From assembly GCF_029168335.1 (NCBI RefSeq), contig NZ_JARGYC010000010.1, forward strand, positions 1 to 64,000: a DNA stretch of 64,000 nt, written 5' to 3'. Source of the DNA: Psychromarinibacter sediminicola (GTDB lineage: Bacteria; Pseudomonadota; Alphaproteobacteria; Rhodobacterales; Rhodobacteraceae). Shown here in pieces: positions 19,685 to 28,822 of this stretch; the first letter of the stretch is position 1, and every line of letters starts with the position of its first letter. Made by a program: the position numbers and the translations under genes. The notes under the pieces were generated by a model. The model made no database searches. It worked only from the letters and a program-made list of their open reading frames with translations, and had not been told where the DNA came from.

Positions 19685-20772
19685 TGAGCGACACGTCCGT
19701 GCAGGGCGAAGACCATGTGGTCTTTCGCGAGGTCAGCAAGAGCTACGGCGCGGATGCGCTCGCGGTGAACCGACTCGACCTGGCCGTCCGGCGCGGCGAG
19801 TTCCTGACACTGCTCGGCCCGTCGGGTTCGGGCAAGACGACGGCGCTGATGATGCTCGCGGGGTTCGAACAGCCGACCGCGGGCGAGATCGAGATCGACG
19901 GTCGCCGCATCGACCGCGTCCCGGCCAACAAGCGCGACATCGGTCTGGTCTTCCAGAACTACGCGCTGTTCCCGCACATGACCGTGGCGCAGAACCTCGC
20001 CTACCCCCTGCGCGTCCGCAGGACGCCGCGCGACGAGATCGACCGCCGCGTGGACGCCATGCTGGACCTCGTGCAGCTGCCCGGCCTTCGCGACCGCCGG
20101 CCCGATCAGCTGTCAGGCGGTCAGCAGCAGCGCGTCGCCGTGGCGCGGGCGCTGATCTTCGAACCCTCGCTGGTGCTGATGGACGAGCCGCTCGGCGCGC
20201 TCGACAAGCAGCTGCGCGAACAGATGCAGTTCGAGCTCAAGGCGATCCACGACCGGCTCGGGGTCACGTTCGTCTACGTCACCCACGACCAGACCGAGGC
20301 GCTGACCATGTCCGACCGGGTCGCGGTGTTCTGCGACGGCGAGGTCCAGCAGGTCGCCGAACCCCGCGCGCTCTACGACCGGCCCGAGACCAGCTTCGTC
20401 GCCGGCTTCATCGGCGAGAACAACCGCCTGCCGGGCGTGCTGTCCGCCCGGGGCCGGGTGACGCTGGATCTCGGCCAGGAGATCGCGGTCGACGCGGTCG
20501 AGGGCATCGCACCCGGCGAGCGCGTCGTCGTTTCGGTCCGGCCCGAGCGGATCAGGCTGCTGGACCCGCAGGGCCGCGCGGAAGTCGAGCTTTCCGCCAC
20601 CCTGCGCGAGGCGATCTATGTCGGCGACCACCTGCGCCTCGTCCTCCGGCCCGACCAAGGCGATCCCATCGTCGTGAAGGCGCCGGCCGAGACCGGCCGC
20701 GCCGAACGTGACGCCGGCACGGAGGTGCGGCTGGGCTGGGCCGCCCGTGACGGCCGCGCCCTGAAGCCCTGA
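19681..20772 (+). CDS. ABC transporter ATP-binding protein (PotA type)
   Basis: A 363-residue ATPase with Walker A GPSGSGKTT, Q-loop FQNYALFPHM, signature LSGGQQQR, Walker B LMDEPLGALD, H-loop VTHDQTEAL, and a C-terminal TOBE domain (about 280-355). All catalytic motifs are intact. It is the energy subunit for the importer whose binding protein and permeases lie on the other strand (14475-17529), an unusual split that reinforces joint regulation. ATG overlaps the regulator stop. Confidence 0.87.
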   Translation: MMSDTSVQGEDHVVFREVSKSYGADALAVNRLDLAVRRGEFLTLLGPSGSGKTTALMMLAGFEQPTAGEIEIDGRRIDRVPANKRDIGLVFQNYALFPHMTVAQNLAYPLRVRRTPRDEIDRRVDAMLDLVQLPGLRDRRPDQLSGGQQQRVAVARALIFEPSLVLMDEPLGALDKQLREQMQFELKAIHDRLGVTFVYVTHDQTEALTMSDRVAVFCDGEVQQVAEPRALYDRPETSFVAGFIGENNRLPGVLSARGRVTLDLGQEIAVDAVEGIAPGERVVVSVRPERIRLLDPQGRAEVELSATLREAIYVGDHLRLVLRPDQGDPIVVKAPAETGRAERDAGTEVRLGWAARDGRALKP

Positions 20773-20785
20773 GGAGGAAAACCGA

Positions 20786-21715
20786 ATGTCCGGAAAGGTC
20801 ATCATCACCTGCGCCGTCACCGGCTCGATCCACACGCCGACGATGAGCCCGCACCTGCCGGTCACGCCCGACGAGATCACCGAGGCGGCCGTCGGCGCGG
20901 CCGAGGCGGGCGCGGCGATCGTCCACCTGCACGCCCGCGATCCGGAAACCGGCAAGCCCTCGCCCGATCCGCGCCTGTTCATGCAGTTCCTGCCGCGGAT
21001 CAGGCAGCAGTCGGACGCGGTGATGAACATCTCCACCGGCGGTGGGCTGAAGATGAGCCTGGACGAGCGGCTGGAGGCGGCGCACGCGGCCCGGCCCGAA
21101 CTCTGCTCGCTCAACATGGGGTCGATGAACATCGGCCTGTTCCACATCACGCAGAAGTATCCCGAGTGGCAGCACGACTGGGAAAAGGACTATCTCGAAG
21201 CCACCCGCGCCGGGATCGTGTCCAATACCTTCGAGCAGATCGAGCGGGTGATCCGCGAGGTCGGCAACGCCTACGGCACGCGGTTCGAATTCGAATGCTA
21301 CGACATCGGCCATCTCTACACCCTGGCGCATTTCCTGGAGCGCGGCCTGGTGAAACCGCCGCTCTTCGTGCAGACGATCTTCGGCCTGCTCGGCGGGCTG
21401 GGCCCGGACCCCGAAGACCTGATGCACATGAAGCGCACTGCCGACCGGCTGTTCGGCGACGCTTACCGGTGGTCGATCCTTGCCGCGGGCCGGCACCAGA
21501 TGAACCTCTGCACCATCGGCGCGATCATGGGGGGCAACGTGCGCGTGGGGCTGGAGGACTCGCTCTACCTGTCGAAGGGCGAAATGGCACCCACCAACGC
21601 GGCGCAGGTCGCCAAGATCCGCCGCATCCTCGAAGAACTGTCGCTGGAGATCGCGAGCCCCGACGAGGCGCGCGACATGCTCGACCTGAAGGGCGGCGCC
21701 GAGGTGGCGTTCTGA
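20786..21715 (+). CDS. Beta-keto acid cleavage enzyme (BKACE, DUF849)
   Basis: A 309-residue Zn enzyme of the family that condenses a beta-keto acid with acetyl-CoA to give acetoacetate and a new acyl-CoA. The Zn ligands His47 and His49 lie in AAIVHLHARDPETGKPS, and MNISTGGG follows. Close relatives include the 3-keto-5-aminohexanoate and dehydrocarnitine cleavage enzymes. Together with the upstream transaminase (makes a beta-keto acid) and the downstream thioesterase (hydrolyses the acyl-CoA) it forms a coherent three-step path. Good ribosome site GAGGAGG; one-base overlap with the next gene. Confidence 0.88.
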   Translation: MSGKVIITCAVTGSIHTPTMSPHLPVTPDEITEAAVGAAEAGAAIVHLHARDPETGKPSPDPRLFMQFLPRIRQQSDAVMNISTGGGLKMSLDERLEAAHAARPELCSLNMGSMNIGLFHITQKYPEWQHDWEKDYLEATRAGIVSNTFEQIERVIREVGNAYGTRFEFECYDIGHLYTLAHFLERGLVKPPLFVQTIFGLLGGLGPDPEDLMHMKRTADRLFGDAYRWSILAAGRHQMNLCTIGAIMGGNVRVGLEDSLYLSKGEMAPTNAAQVAKIRRILEELSLEIASPDEARDMLDLKGGAEVAF

Positions 21716-22119
21716 TGGGGCGCGCGACGCTCCTCTCCGTCGCCCAGCCGTGGCAGTGCGACCAGATGGGCCACATGAACGTGCGGCACTACGCCGGGCT
21801 GTTCGACGACGCCTCCTTTCAGTTCCTCGGCCACCTGGCCGGGCCGGACCCGGACGAGGGCCTGGGCTGGGCGGATGTGCGGATCGAGACCGATTTCTGC
21901 GACGAGACGGCGGCGGGCACGCTGCTGACGGTGACGACGCGGGTCGAGAAGGTCGGCCGCAGCTCCGTCACCTACCGCCACGCGATGACCGACAGCCAGA
22001 CCGGCGCGCTCAAGGCCGAGGCGCGGGTGACGACCGTCCGCTTCGACCTCGCGAAGCGTCGCTCCGCCCCGCTGGAGGACGGCGCCCGCGCCCGCGCGGA
22101 GGCGCTGATCGCGGCATGA
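21715..22119 (+). CDS. Hotdog-fold acyl-CoA thioesterase (4HBT type)
   Basis: A 134-residue single hotdog domain. The motif WQCDQMGHMNVRHYAGLFDD carries the catalytic Asp of 4-hydroxybenzoyl-CoA thioesterase-like enzymes. A related thioesterase follows the dehydrocarnitine cleavage enzyme in carnitine degradation, where it releases glycine betaine from betainyl-CoA. Here it should hydrolyse the acyl-CoA made by the adjacent BKACE. No carnitine dehydrogenase is present, so carnitine itself is not the obvious substrate. ATG starts at the last base of the BKACE stop. Confidence 0.8.
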   Translation: MGRATLLSVAQPWQCDQMGHMNVRHYAGLFDDASFQFLGHLAGPDPDEGLGWADVRIETDFCDETAAGTLLTVTTRVEKVGRSSVTYRHAMTDSQTGALKAEARVTTVRFDLAKRRSAPLEDGARARAEALIAA

Positions 22120-23165
22120 CCTATCCCGACGCGATCGAAACGGTCGAGATGCACACCGGAGGCGAGCCGCTGCGGATCGTCACCGCGGGCTGGCCCGAGG
22201 TGAAGGGCGCCACGATTCTGGACAAGCGCCGCTATGCCGCGGAGCATCTAGATCACCTGCGCCGTTTCATCATCCACGAGCCGCGGGGCCATGACGGGAT
22301 GTACGCCGCGGTCTTCGTGGAACCCGATCTGCCCGGCGCCGACCTCGCCGTCCTTTTCCTGCACAACGCGGGCTATTCGACGATGTGCGGTCATGCCGTG
22401 ATCGCCCTGGGACGCTACGCGGTCGACCACGGCCTTGTCGAAGCGCGGACGCCGAAGACCGAGGTCAGGATGCAGCTGCCCTGCGGGCGGGTGACGGCGA
22501 CCGTCGAGGTGACGCGCACCGGCGACGGGCTCCGCAGCGGCGATGTCAGCTTTGTCTCCGTGCCGGCCTTCGCGGAGGCGCTCGACATCGACGTGCCCCT
22601 GCCGGGTCACGGGACGGTCAGGCTGGACGTGGCCTATGGCGGCGCCTATTACGCGATCCTGCCCGCCGGGCGCCTGGGTCTGGACCTGCGGACGACTCCC
22701 CTGTCCGTGCTGGTGGAGCGTGCCGCCGCGATCAGCGCGGCGGTGAGCGGGGCCGTGTCGCTCGACCATCCCGACGATCCCGACCTCGGGTTCATCTACG
22801 GCACCATCCTGACCGATGGTGGCACGGGGCGCGACGGCACCAGCCGGAACCTGTGCGTCTTCGCCGGCCGTCAGGTCGACCGCTGCCCGACCGGGTCGGG
22901 CGTTACCGCGCGCGTCGCCCTGGCGGCGGCACGCGGCGAGGCGAGTACCGGCGACAGCTACCTGTTCCAGAGCGTCTTAGGGTCGGAGTTCACCGCAACT
23001 CTCGAAGCGCTCGACTCCACAGGGACGTCGCCCGTCTCCCGCGTTCGGGTCGCCGGACGGGCGGCCTATTGCGGCACCGCCCGGTTCACGCGCGAGCAAG
23101 GCGACGAACTTGGCCGCGGGTTCTCCCTCGACCGGTCTCACCTAGCCGGGACGGCGGCGACGTAA
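22116..23165 (+). CDS. Proline racemase-family protein, trans-3-hydroxy-L-proline dehydratase-like
   Basis: A 349-residue member of the proline racemase fold. The first catalytic Cys91 is present (NAGYSTMCGHAV). In the second active-site loop, DRCPTGSGVTAR, the position that is Cys in racemases and epimerases is Thr259, as in the trans-3-hydroxy-L-proline dehydratases. That favours dehydration over racemisation. An extra Cys257 sits two residues before it and should not be mistaken for the catalytic one. Real start ATG at 22116, overlapping the thioesterase by 4 bases. Last gene of the plus-strand arm. Confidence 0.82.
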   Translation: MTYPDAIETVEMHTGGEPLRIVTAGWPEVKGATILDKRRYAAEHLDHLRRFIIHEPRGHDGMYAAVFVEPDLPGADLAVLFLHNAGYSTMCGHAVIALGRYAVDHGLVEARTPKTEVRMQLPCGRVTATVEVTRTGDGLRSGDVSFVSVPAFAEALDIDVPLPGHGTVRLDVAYGGAYYAILPAGRLGLDLRTTPLSVLVERAAAISAAVSGAVSLDHPDDPDLGFIYGTILTDGGTGRDGTSRNLCVFAGRQVDRCPTGSGVTARVALAAARGEASTGDSYLFQSVLGSEFTATLEALDSTGTSPVSRVRVAGRAAYCGTARFTREQGDELGRGFSLDRSHLAGTAAT

Positions 23166-23171
23166 GGCGGC

Positions 23172-23194
23172 CGGTCGCGACCGAGCCCCGGCTC
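23172..23194. terminator. Short dyads between convergent genes
   Basis: Between two convergent stop codons (51 bases) lie the palindrome CGGTCGCGACCG (23172-23183) and a second small dyad GAGCC-CC-GGCTC (23183-23194). No T-run is present on either strand. A weak bidirectional terminator is the simplest reading. Confidence 0.3.
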
Positions 23195-23216
23195 AGGCCA
23201 TGTCCCGTGACGCCCG

Positions 23217-24724
<1,508 letters not shown>

Positions 24725-24728
<4 letters not shown>

Positions 24729-25726
24729 GTCTTCAGGTCCTCCCTGCCCTTGCGGTTCAGTTGCCGGTCGAGAAACAGCACCGAGATCAGGATCAGCCCG
24801 ATGACGAGGTTCACCGTCTCGGTATCGGCCCCGATATGGCCGAGTCCCTTGCGCAGGAGCTGGATCGCGATGACCCCGCCGAGGGTCGAGACGATCGAGC
24901 CGTAGCCGCCGGCCAGCTTGGTGCCGCCCAGCACCACCGCGGTGATCGCCCAGAGCTCGTAGAGCATCCCGTCATTGGGGTTCACCGAGCCGCTCTCGGA
25001 GTAGAACACCACGGCCGACAGCGCGGCCAGGAACCCGATGAGCATGAAGTTGATCAGGAAATGCGGACCGACCCGGATCCCCGCGTTCACCGCCGCCTCG
25101 CGGTTGTTGCCGATGGCATAGGCATTGCGGCCGTGGACCGTGCGGGTCATCACCAGCCAGAGGATCAGCGCCGTGCCCAAGAGGAACCACGTGGCGGTGT
25201 GCAGCCCGAGGAACTGCGCCTCGGCGAAGTCCACCAGCGTCCAGTTGAGATGGCTCGTCGGCTGCTCGCCGTTATACATGAAGACAAGGCCGCGGTAGCC
25301 CAGCATCGAGCCCAGCGTGACGATGAAGGCGTCGACGCCGGTCTTCCAAACGATCAGCCCGTTGATCGCCCCCAGCACCACGCCGGTCAGCAGCGCGAAG
25401 CCCCAGGCCAGCGGGATCGCCCAGTCGCCAAGGGCCTGCATGAAGGGCCAGCTCATGCTGTCCAGCAGGACGACGGCGGCGAGCGCGAAAGTGGCGCCGA
25501 CGCTGAGGTCGATATTGCCGTTGATCATGATGATCGTCATGCCCAGCGCGATGATCCCGATGGGCGCCGACTGCTTGAGCAGCAGCAGCATGTTGTCGAA
25601 ATCCATGAAGGCCGTGTCGGTGACCGACAGGAACTCTCCCGCGATGGAGAAGAACGCGAGCTCCACCACGATGAAGGCCCAGATGGCGCCCTGCTTGATC
25701 AGGTTGGCGCGGGAGTCCTTTTTCAT
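24725..25726 (-). CDS. CUT2 sugar/polyol ABC transporter permease (RbsC type)
   Basis: A 333-residue membrane protein of the BPD_transp_2 family with about nine to ten helices. The family hallmark GMTIIMINGNIDLSVGATFALAA (partly shown: GNIDLSVGATFALAA) and the coupling region GNNREAAVNAGI are present. Paired with the second permease 13 bases upstream, presumably as a heterodimer. Substrate class is pentose, polyol or similar; the sequence does not specify it. Confidence 0.86.
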
Positions 25727-25739
25727 CGTCTTTTCTCCC

Positions 25740-26714
25740 TCACGCGATGGGCGACCAGAGGCGGCCGCGCTTGGCGGCGATGTCGAGCCAGACCGCGAGA
25801 ATGATGATCACCCAGGTCACGACATACTGCGCGTAGAACGCGAGCCCCATCAGCAGCAGGCCGTTCTGGATGAACCCCAGGATCAGCACGCCGATGACGG
25901 TCTTGAACACGGTGCCGGCGCCGCCGAGCAGCGACGCGCCGCCAAGGATGACCGCGGCCAGTACTTCGAGCTCCAGCCCCTGCCCCACGGTGTTCTGGCT
26001 GCCCATGCTGCGGCTGGCCTGGATCAGCCCCGCCGTCGCAACGCAGAAGGCCGAGACGAGGTACGTCATGAACACGACCCGCGCGCGCGGGATGCCCGAG
26101 AAGGTCGCCGCCGTGCCGTTGCCGCCCACGGCATAGACCTTCCGCCCGAACGGCGTGCGCGACAGGATCACGCCCAGCACCAGGGCAAGCAGCGCGAAGA
26201 TCACGATGGGCGAGGGAACGCCCGCCACATAGCCCTGCCCGAACACGCCGAACCAGGTGGCGTCCTTGTCGGCGATGTCCATGTTCTTGCCGCCCGACCA
26301 GGTCAGCGTCAGCCCGTGGATCGCGGAGAGCATCCCCAGCGTCACGATCAGCGAGTTGAGCTTCAGGTATCCCACGAGGAAACCGATGAACGCGCCGAGG
26401 CAGAGCGTCAGCCCGAACATCGCCGGGATCGCCAGCGCCGGCCCCAGCTTGTCGTGCAGGTCGAGCACCACGATCGTCGAGAACGACATCATCGAGCCGA
26501 CCGACAGGTCGAGATTGCCGCCGATCACCACGAACGTCACCCCGAGCGCCATGACGCCGAGGATCGCCGACGACCGGACCACGCCCGCGATGTTGTCGAT
26601 GTCGATGAACCGCGGCGTCGCCAGCGCGAACACGATCATGAAGACCACGAAGGCGACAAGGATACCCTGCCGCGCGAAAAACCGGCCAAGCCCCTGCTTC
26701 GTCAACTCCGCCAT
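25740..26714 (-). CDS. CUT2 sugar/polyol ABC transporter permease, second subunit
   Basis: A 324-residue RbsC-type permease with the signature GGNLDLSVGSMMSFSTIVV and the coupling segment GGNGTAATFSGIPRARV. It is clearly paralogous to the neighbouring permease but not a recent duplicate. Operons with two different RbsC-type permeases are common in Rhodobacterales and rhizobia. It lies 31 bases downstream of the dehydrogenase gene. Confidence 0.86.
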   Translation of the reverse strand: MAELTKQGLGRFFARQGILVAFVVFMIVFALATPRFIDIDNIAGVVRSSAILGVMALGVTFVVIGGNLDLSVGSMMSFSTIVVLDLHDKLGPALAIPAMFGLTLCLGAFIGFLVGYLKLNSLIVTLGMLSAIHGLTLTWSGGKNMDIADKDATWFGVFGQGYVAGVPSPIVIFALLALVLGVILSRTPFGRKVYAVGGNGTAATFSGIPRARVVFMTYLVSAFCVATAGLIQASRSMGSQNTVGQGLELEVLAAVILGGASLLGGAGTVFKTVIGVLILGFIQNGLLLMGLAFYAQYVVTWVIIILAVWLDIAAKRGRLWSPIA

Positions 26715-26745
26715 TTGCTCCTCCCCATGTGGGCATCGGCGCCGG

Positions 26746-27558
26746 TCAGACCAGCGTCATGCCTCCGTCGATCATGACGATCTGCCCCGTCATGTAATCG
26801 CTGTCGCGCGCGGCCAGGAACGTCGTGGTGCCGGTGACGTCGCCCGGCGTCGCCACCCGACCCTTCAGTATCTCGGCCGAGAATTCCTCCATCGCCTGTC
26901 CGGGACGGTCGGCGGCGCCGATCTGCATCAGGTCGTTGTCGACCTGCTCCCACATCTCGGTCGCGACCACGCCCGGCGCGAACCCCGTCACCGTGATACC
27001 ATGCTTGGCCAGGTCGCGAGCGCCGGATTGGGTTAGCGAGACCACGGCCCACTTGCTGGCGCAGTAGGGCGCCACGTTGTCGAAGCCCTGGCGGCTGGCG
27101 ATGGAGGCGGTGTTGATGATCTTGCCCGCCATGCCGCTGTCGTCGCGGCCCTGGGCGATCATCTGCCGCGCGGCTTCCTGCATTCCGATCAGGCAGCCAA
27201 GCCCGTTCACGCCCATGATGAAGGTCCAGTTCTCCTCGGTCACGTCGAGGAAGTTCATCGGCCGGTTCACGCCCGCATTGTTGAACTTCACGTCCAGCCG
27301 GCCGAATTGCGCGACCGTGTGGGCGATCATCGCCCGGACCTGCTCGCGGTCGGTCACGTCGACCGCGGCATGGGTAACCTTCGCCTTCGCCCGCGCCGCG
27401 CGGTCCGCGTTCTCCTCGGCCACCGCGGCGGCCTTGGCCCCGTTGATGTCGGCGAAGCAGACATGCGCGCCTTCGTCCAGCAGCGCCTCGCCGATGGCGC
27501 GTCCGATGCCCTGCGCGGCACCGGTGACGATGCACGACCGTCCCGAGACACGAGCCAT
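26746..27558 (-). CDS. Short-chain dehydrogenase/reductase (SDR), importer-linked
   Basis: A 270-residue classical SDR. The cofactor motif is TGAAQGIG (about 12-19), followed by NNAGVNRPMNF, catalytic Ser in INTASIASRQG and YCASK (Tyr and Lys). It should oxidise an alcohol or polyol with NAD(P). It closely resembles the second SDR at 30657 along its length, including ASIASR(Q/K)G/P, APGVV.T..WEQ.D.DL and GD(V/I)TGT..FLA...SDYMTGQ. The pair may act at two steps or on two stereoisomers of one substrate. Sits between binding protein and permeases in the operon. Confidence 0.84.
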   Translation of the reverse strand: MARVSGRSCIVTGAAQGIGRAIGEALLDEGAHVCFADINGAKAAAVAEENADRAARAKAKVTHAAVDVTDREQVRAMIAHTVAQFGRLDVKFNNAGVNRPMNFLDVTEENWTFIMGVNGLGCLIGMQEAARQMIAQGRDDSGMAGKIINTASIASRQGFDNVAPYCASKWAVVSLTQSGARDLAKHGITVTGFAPGVVATEMWEQVDNDLMQIGAADRPGQAMEEFSAEILKGRVATPGDVTGTTTFLAARDSDYMTGQIVMIDGGMTLV

Positions 27559-27602
27559 GGTGCCGCCCTTTCGTCAGCTTGTTCCTGGTGCGTTGAGGGA
27601 AC

Positions 27603-27630
27603 GCGCGAGGCGGCAGGACCCGCCCCGCGC
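27603..27630 (-). terminator. Strong intercistronic hairpin after the binding-protein gene
   Basis: GCGCG-A-GGCGG, loop CAGGAC, CCGCC-C-CGCGC: ten paired bases and one A/C mismatch, starting 14 bases after the stop codon of the binding-protein gene and before the SDR gene of the same operon. There is no T-run. Such hairpins commonly stabilise the upstream message or cause partial termination, so that the binding protein is made in excess over permeases and ATPase (as for malE). Confidence 0.6.
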
Positions 27631-27644
27631 ATCCAGGGAGGTGA

Positions 27645-28598
27645 TCAGAAGACGGGCTTGTCGAACTCGTCCATGTTGTCCTGGGTGATCTTCGGCGTGT
27701 CGAAGTAGTTCAGGAACGGCACGTCCTCGCCGTTGAGCACGTCGATGGCGGTCTGAAGCGCGGCCTCGGCGTCGTCTACCGGCGACTGGTAGATCGAGCC
27801 CCAGTAATCGCCGTCCGCCATCGCGTCGTAGCCCACGGCGAAGTTGGTCGCGCCGACGAAGACGATGTCCTCGGCCCGGCCCGCGGCGCGGGCGGCGTTC
27901 AGCGCGCCGACGCCCATGTTGTCGTCACCGGCGTAGACACCGTCGATGTCGTCGTACTTGACGAGGAAGGCTTCCATCACCTGCTGCGACTTCTCGCGGT
28001 TCCAGTCGCCGGGCTGGGTCTCCACCAGGGTTACGTTCGGGCAGACCTCGGGCAGACGGTCCTCGAAGCCCTTCGCCCGCTCGATGGCCGTGGTATAGCC
28101 GGGCTGGCCGCTGATCTGCACGATCCGGGCCTCGTCCTCGATGCCGAGCTCCTTGAAGCGGTCGCACATGATCTCGGCGGAGCGCGCGCCCTGGGTGATG
28201 TTGTCGGGCCCCGAGAAGGAGGCGACGAAGTCGAAGCCCTGCTCGGCGATGTTGGAGTTGGTCACGATGACCGGAATATCCGCTTGGTACGCTTTGCGGA
28301 CGGCGGGGATCACTGCTTCGCCGTTGGTCGGCCAGATGATGATGGCGTCGACTTGCTGCTGGATCAGGTCTTCCATCTGGGCGATCTGGCGGGCGACGTC
28401 GCCGCCGGCGTCCAGCACTACCACCTCGACGTTCTCGTTGGCCTCGGCGGCGGCGATGAACGCCTGTTCATAGGTCGTCTGGTAGCTGTCGACGCCGACA
28501 TTGTTCTGCGTGATGCCGATGGTCATGGTGTCGGCGGCGGCAGCGGAGCCGAGCAGCGCGGTCGTGCAGACGAGCGCGAACCTGGTCGAAATCTTCAT
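27645..28598 (-). CDS. CUT2 sugar/polyol ABC substrate-binding protein
   Basis: A 317-residue type-I periplasmic binding protein (ribose/galactose-binding class). Signal peptide MKISTRFALVCTTALLGSAA, mature start near ADTMTIGI; ligand-fold motifs QMEDLIQQQVDAIIIWPTNG and VYAGDDNMGVGALNA. The frame is open upstream, but ATG 28598 gives the signal peptide and follows GGGAGGATACC. First gene of the minus-strand importer operon. Ligand not identifiable; the linked dehydrogenases suggest a polyol or hydroxyketone. Confidence 0.86.
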   Translation of the reverse strand: MKISTRFALVCTTALLGSAAAADTMTIGITQNNVGVDSYQTTYEQAFIAAAEANENVEVVVLDAGGDVARQIAQMEDLIQQQVDAIIIWPTNGEAVIPAVRKAYQADIPVIVTNSNIAEQGFDFVASFSGPDNITQGARSAEIMCDRFKELGIEDEARIVQISGQPGYTTAIERAKGFEDRLPEVCPNVTLVETQPGDWNREKSQQVMEAFLVKYDDIDGVYAGDDNMGVGALNAARAAGRAEDIVFVGATNFAVGYDAMADGDYWGSIYQSPVDDAEAALQTAIDVLNGEDVPFLNYFDTPKITQDNMDEFDKPVF

Positions 28599-28822
28599 TG
28601 GGTATCCTCCCTTTGGGTCGTCCCTGTGGGTCTTCGGTTCTTGACTGCGGCTGTCCTCCCAGCCGGGGCGGACCGGCCCCTTCAGCAATCTTCCCCTATC
28701 CAGCGCGATTCTGCCGCGTTTCGAACGTCCCGAATTATCCATTTTGGACTTTCACGTATCCAGATTGGATCAGATCGCGATATTTGAATCGTATCAATCT
28801 GAACATCCTGGACCGAGGCATC
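28599..28822. promoter_or_regulatory. Divergent promoter with two phased dyads
   Basis: 224 bases between the importer operon and the regulator gene, the right half AT-rich. TCCA-TTT-TGGA (28738-28748) and ATCCA-GAT-TGGAT (28758-28770) are two copies of one dyad, TCCA-N3-TGGA, with centres 21 bases apart (two helical turns). TTGA-ATCGTA-TCAA (28784-28797) is a third, different dyad nearer the regulator start. These are good operator candidates for the winged-helix fusion protein encoded immediately downstream. Confidence 0.55.

Noticed and set aside
20786-22119. L-carnitine degradation operon (dehydrocarnitine cleavage plus betainyl-CoA thioesterase)
   Set aside because: No carnitine dehydrogenase is present, and the cluster instead holds a beta-transaminase, deacylase and amine oxidase, so carnitine is not the best-supported substrate.
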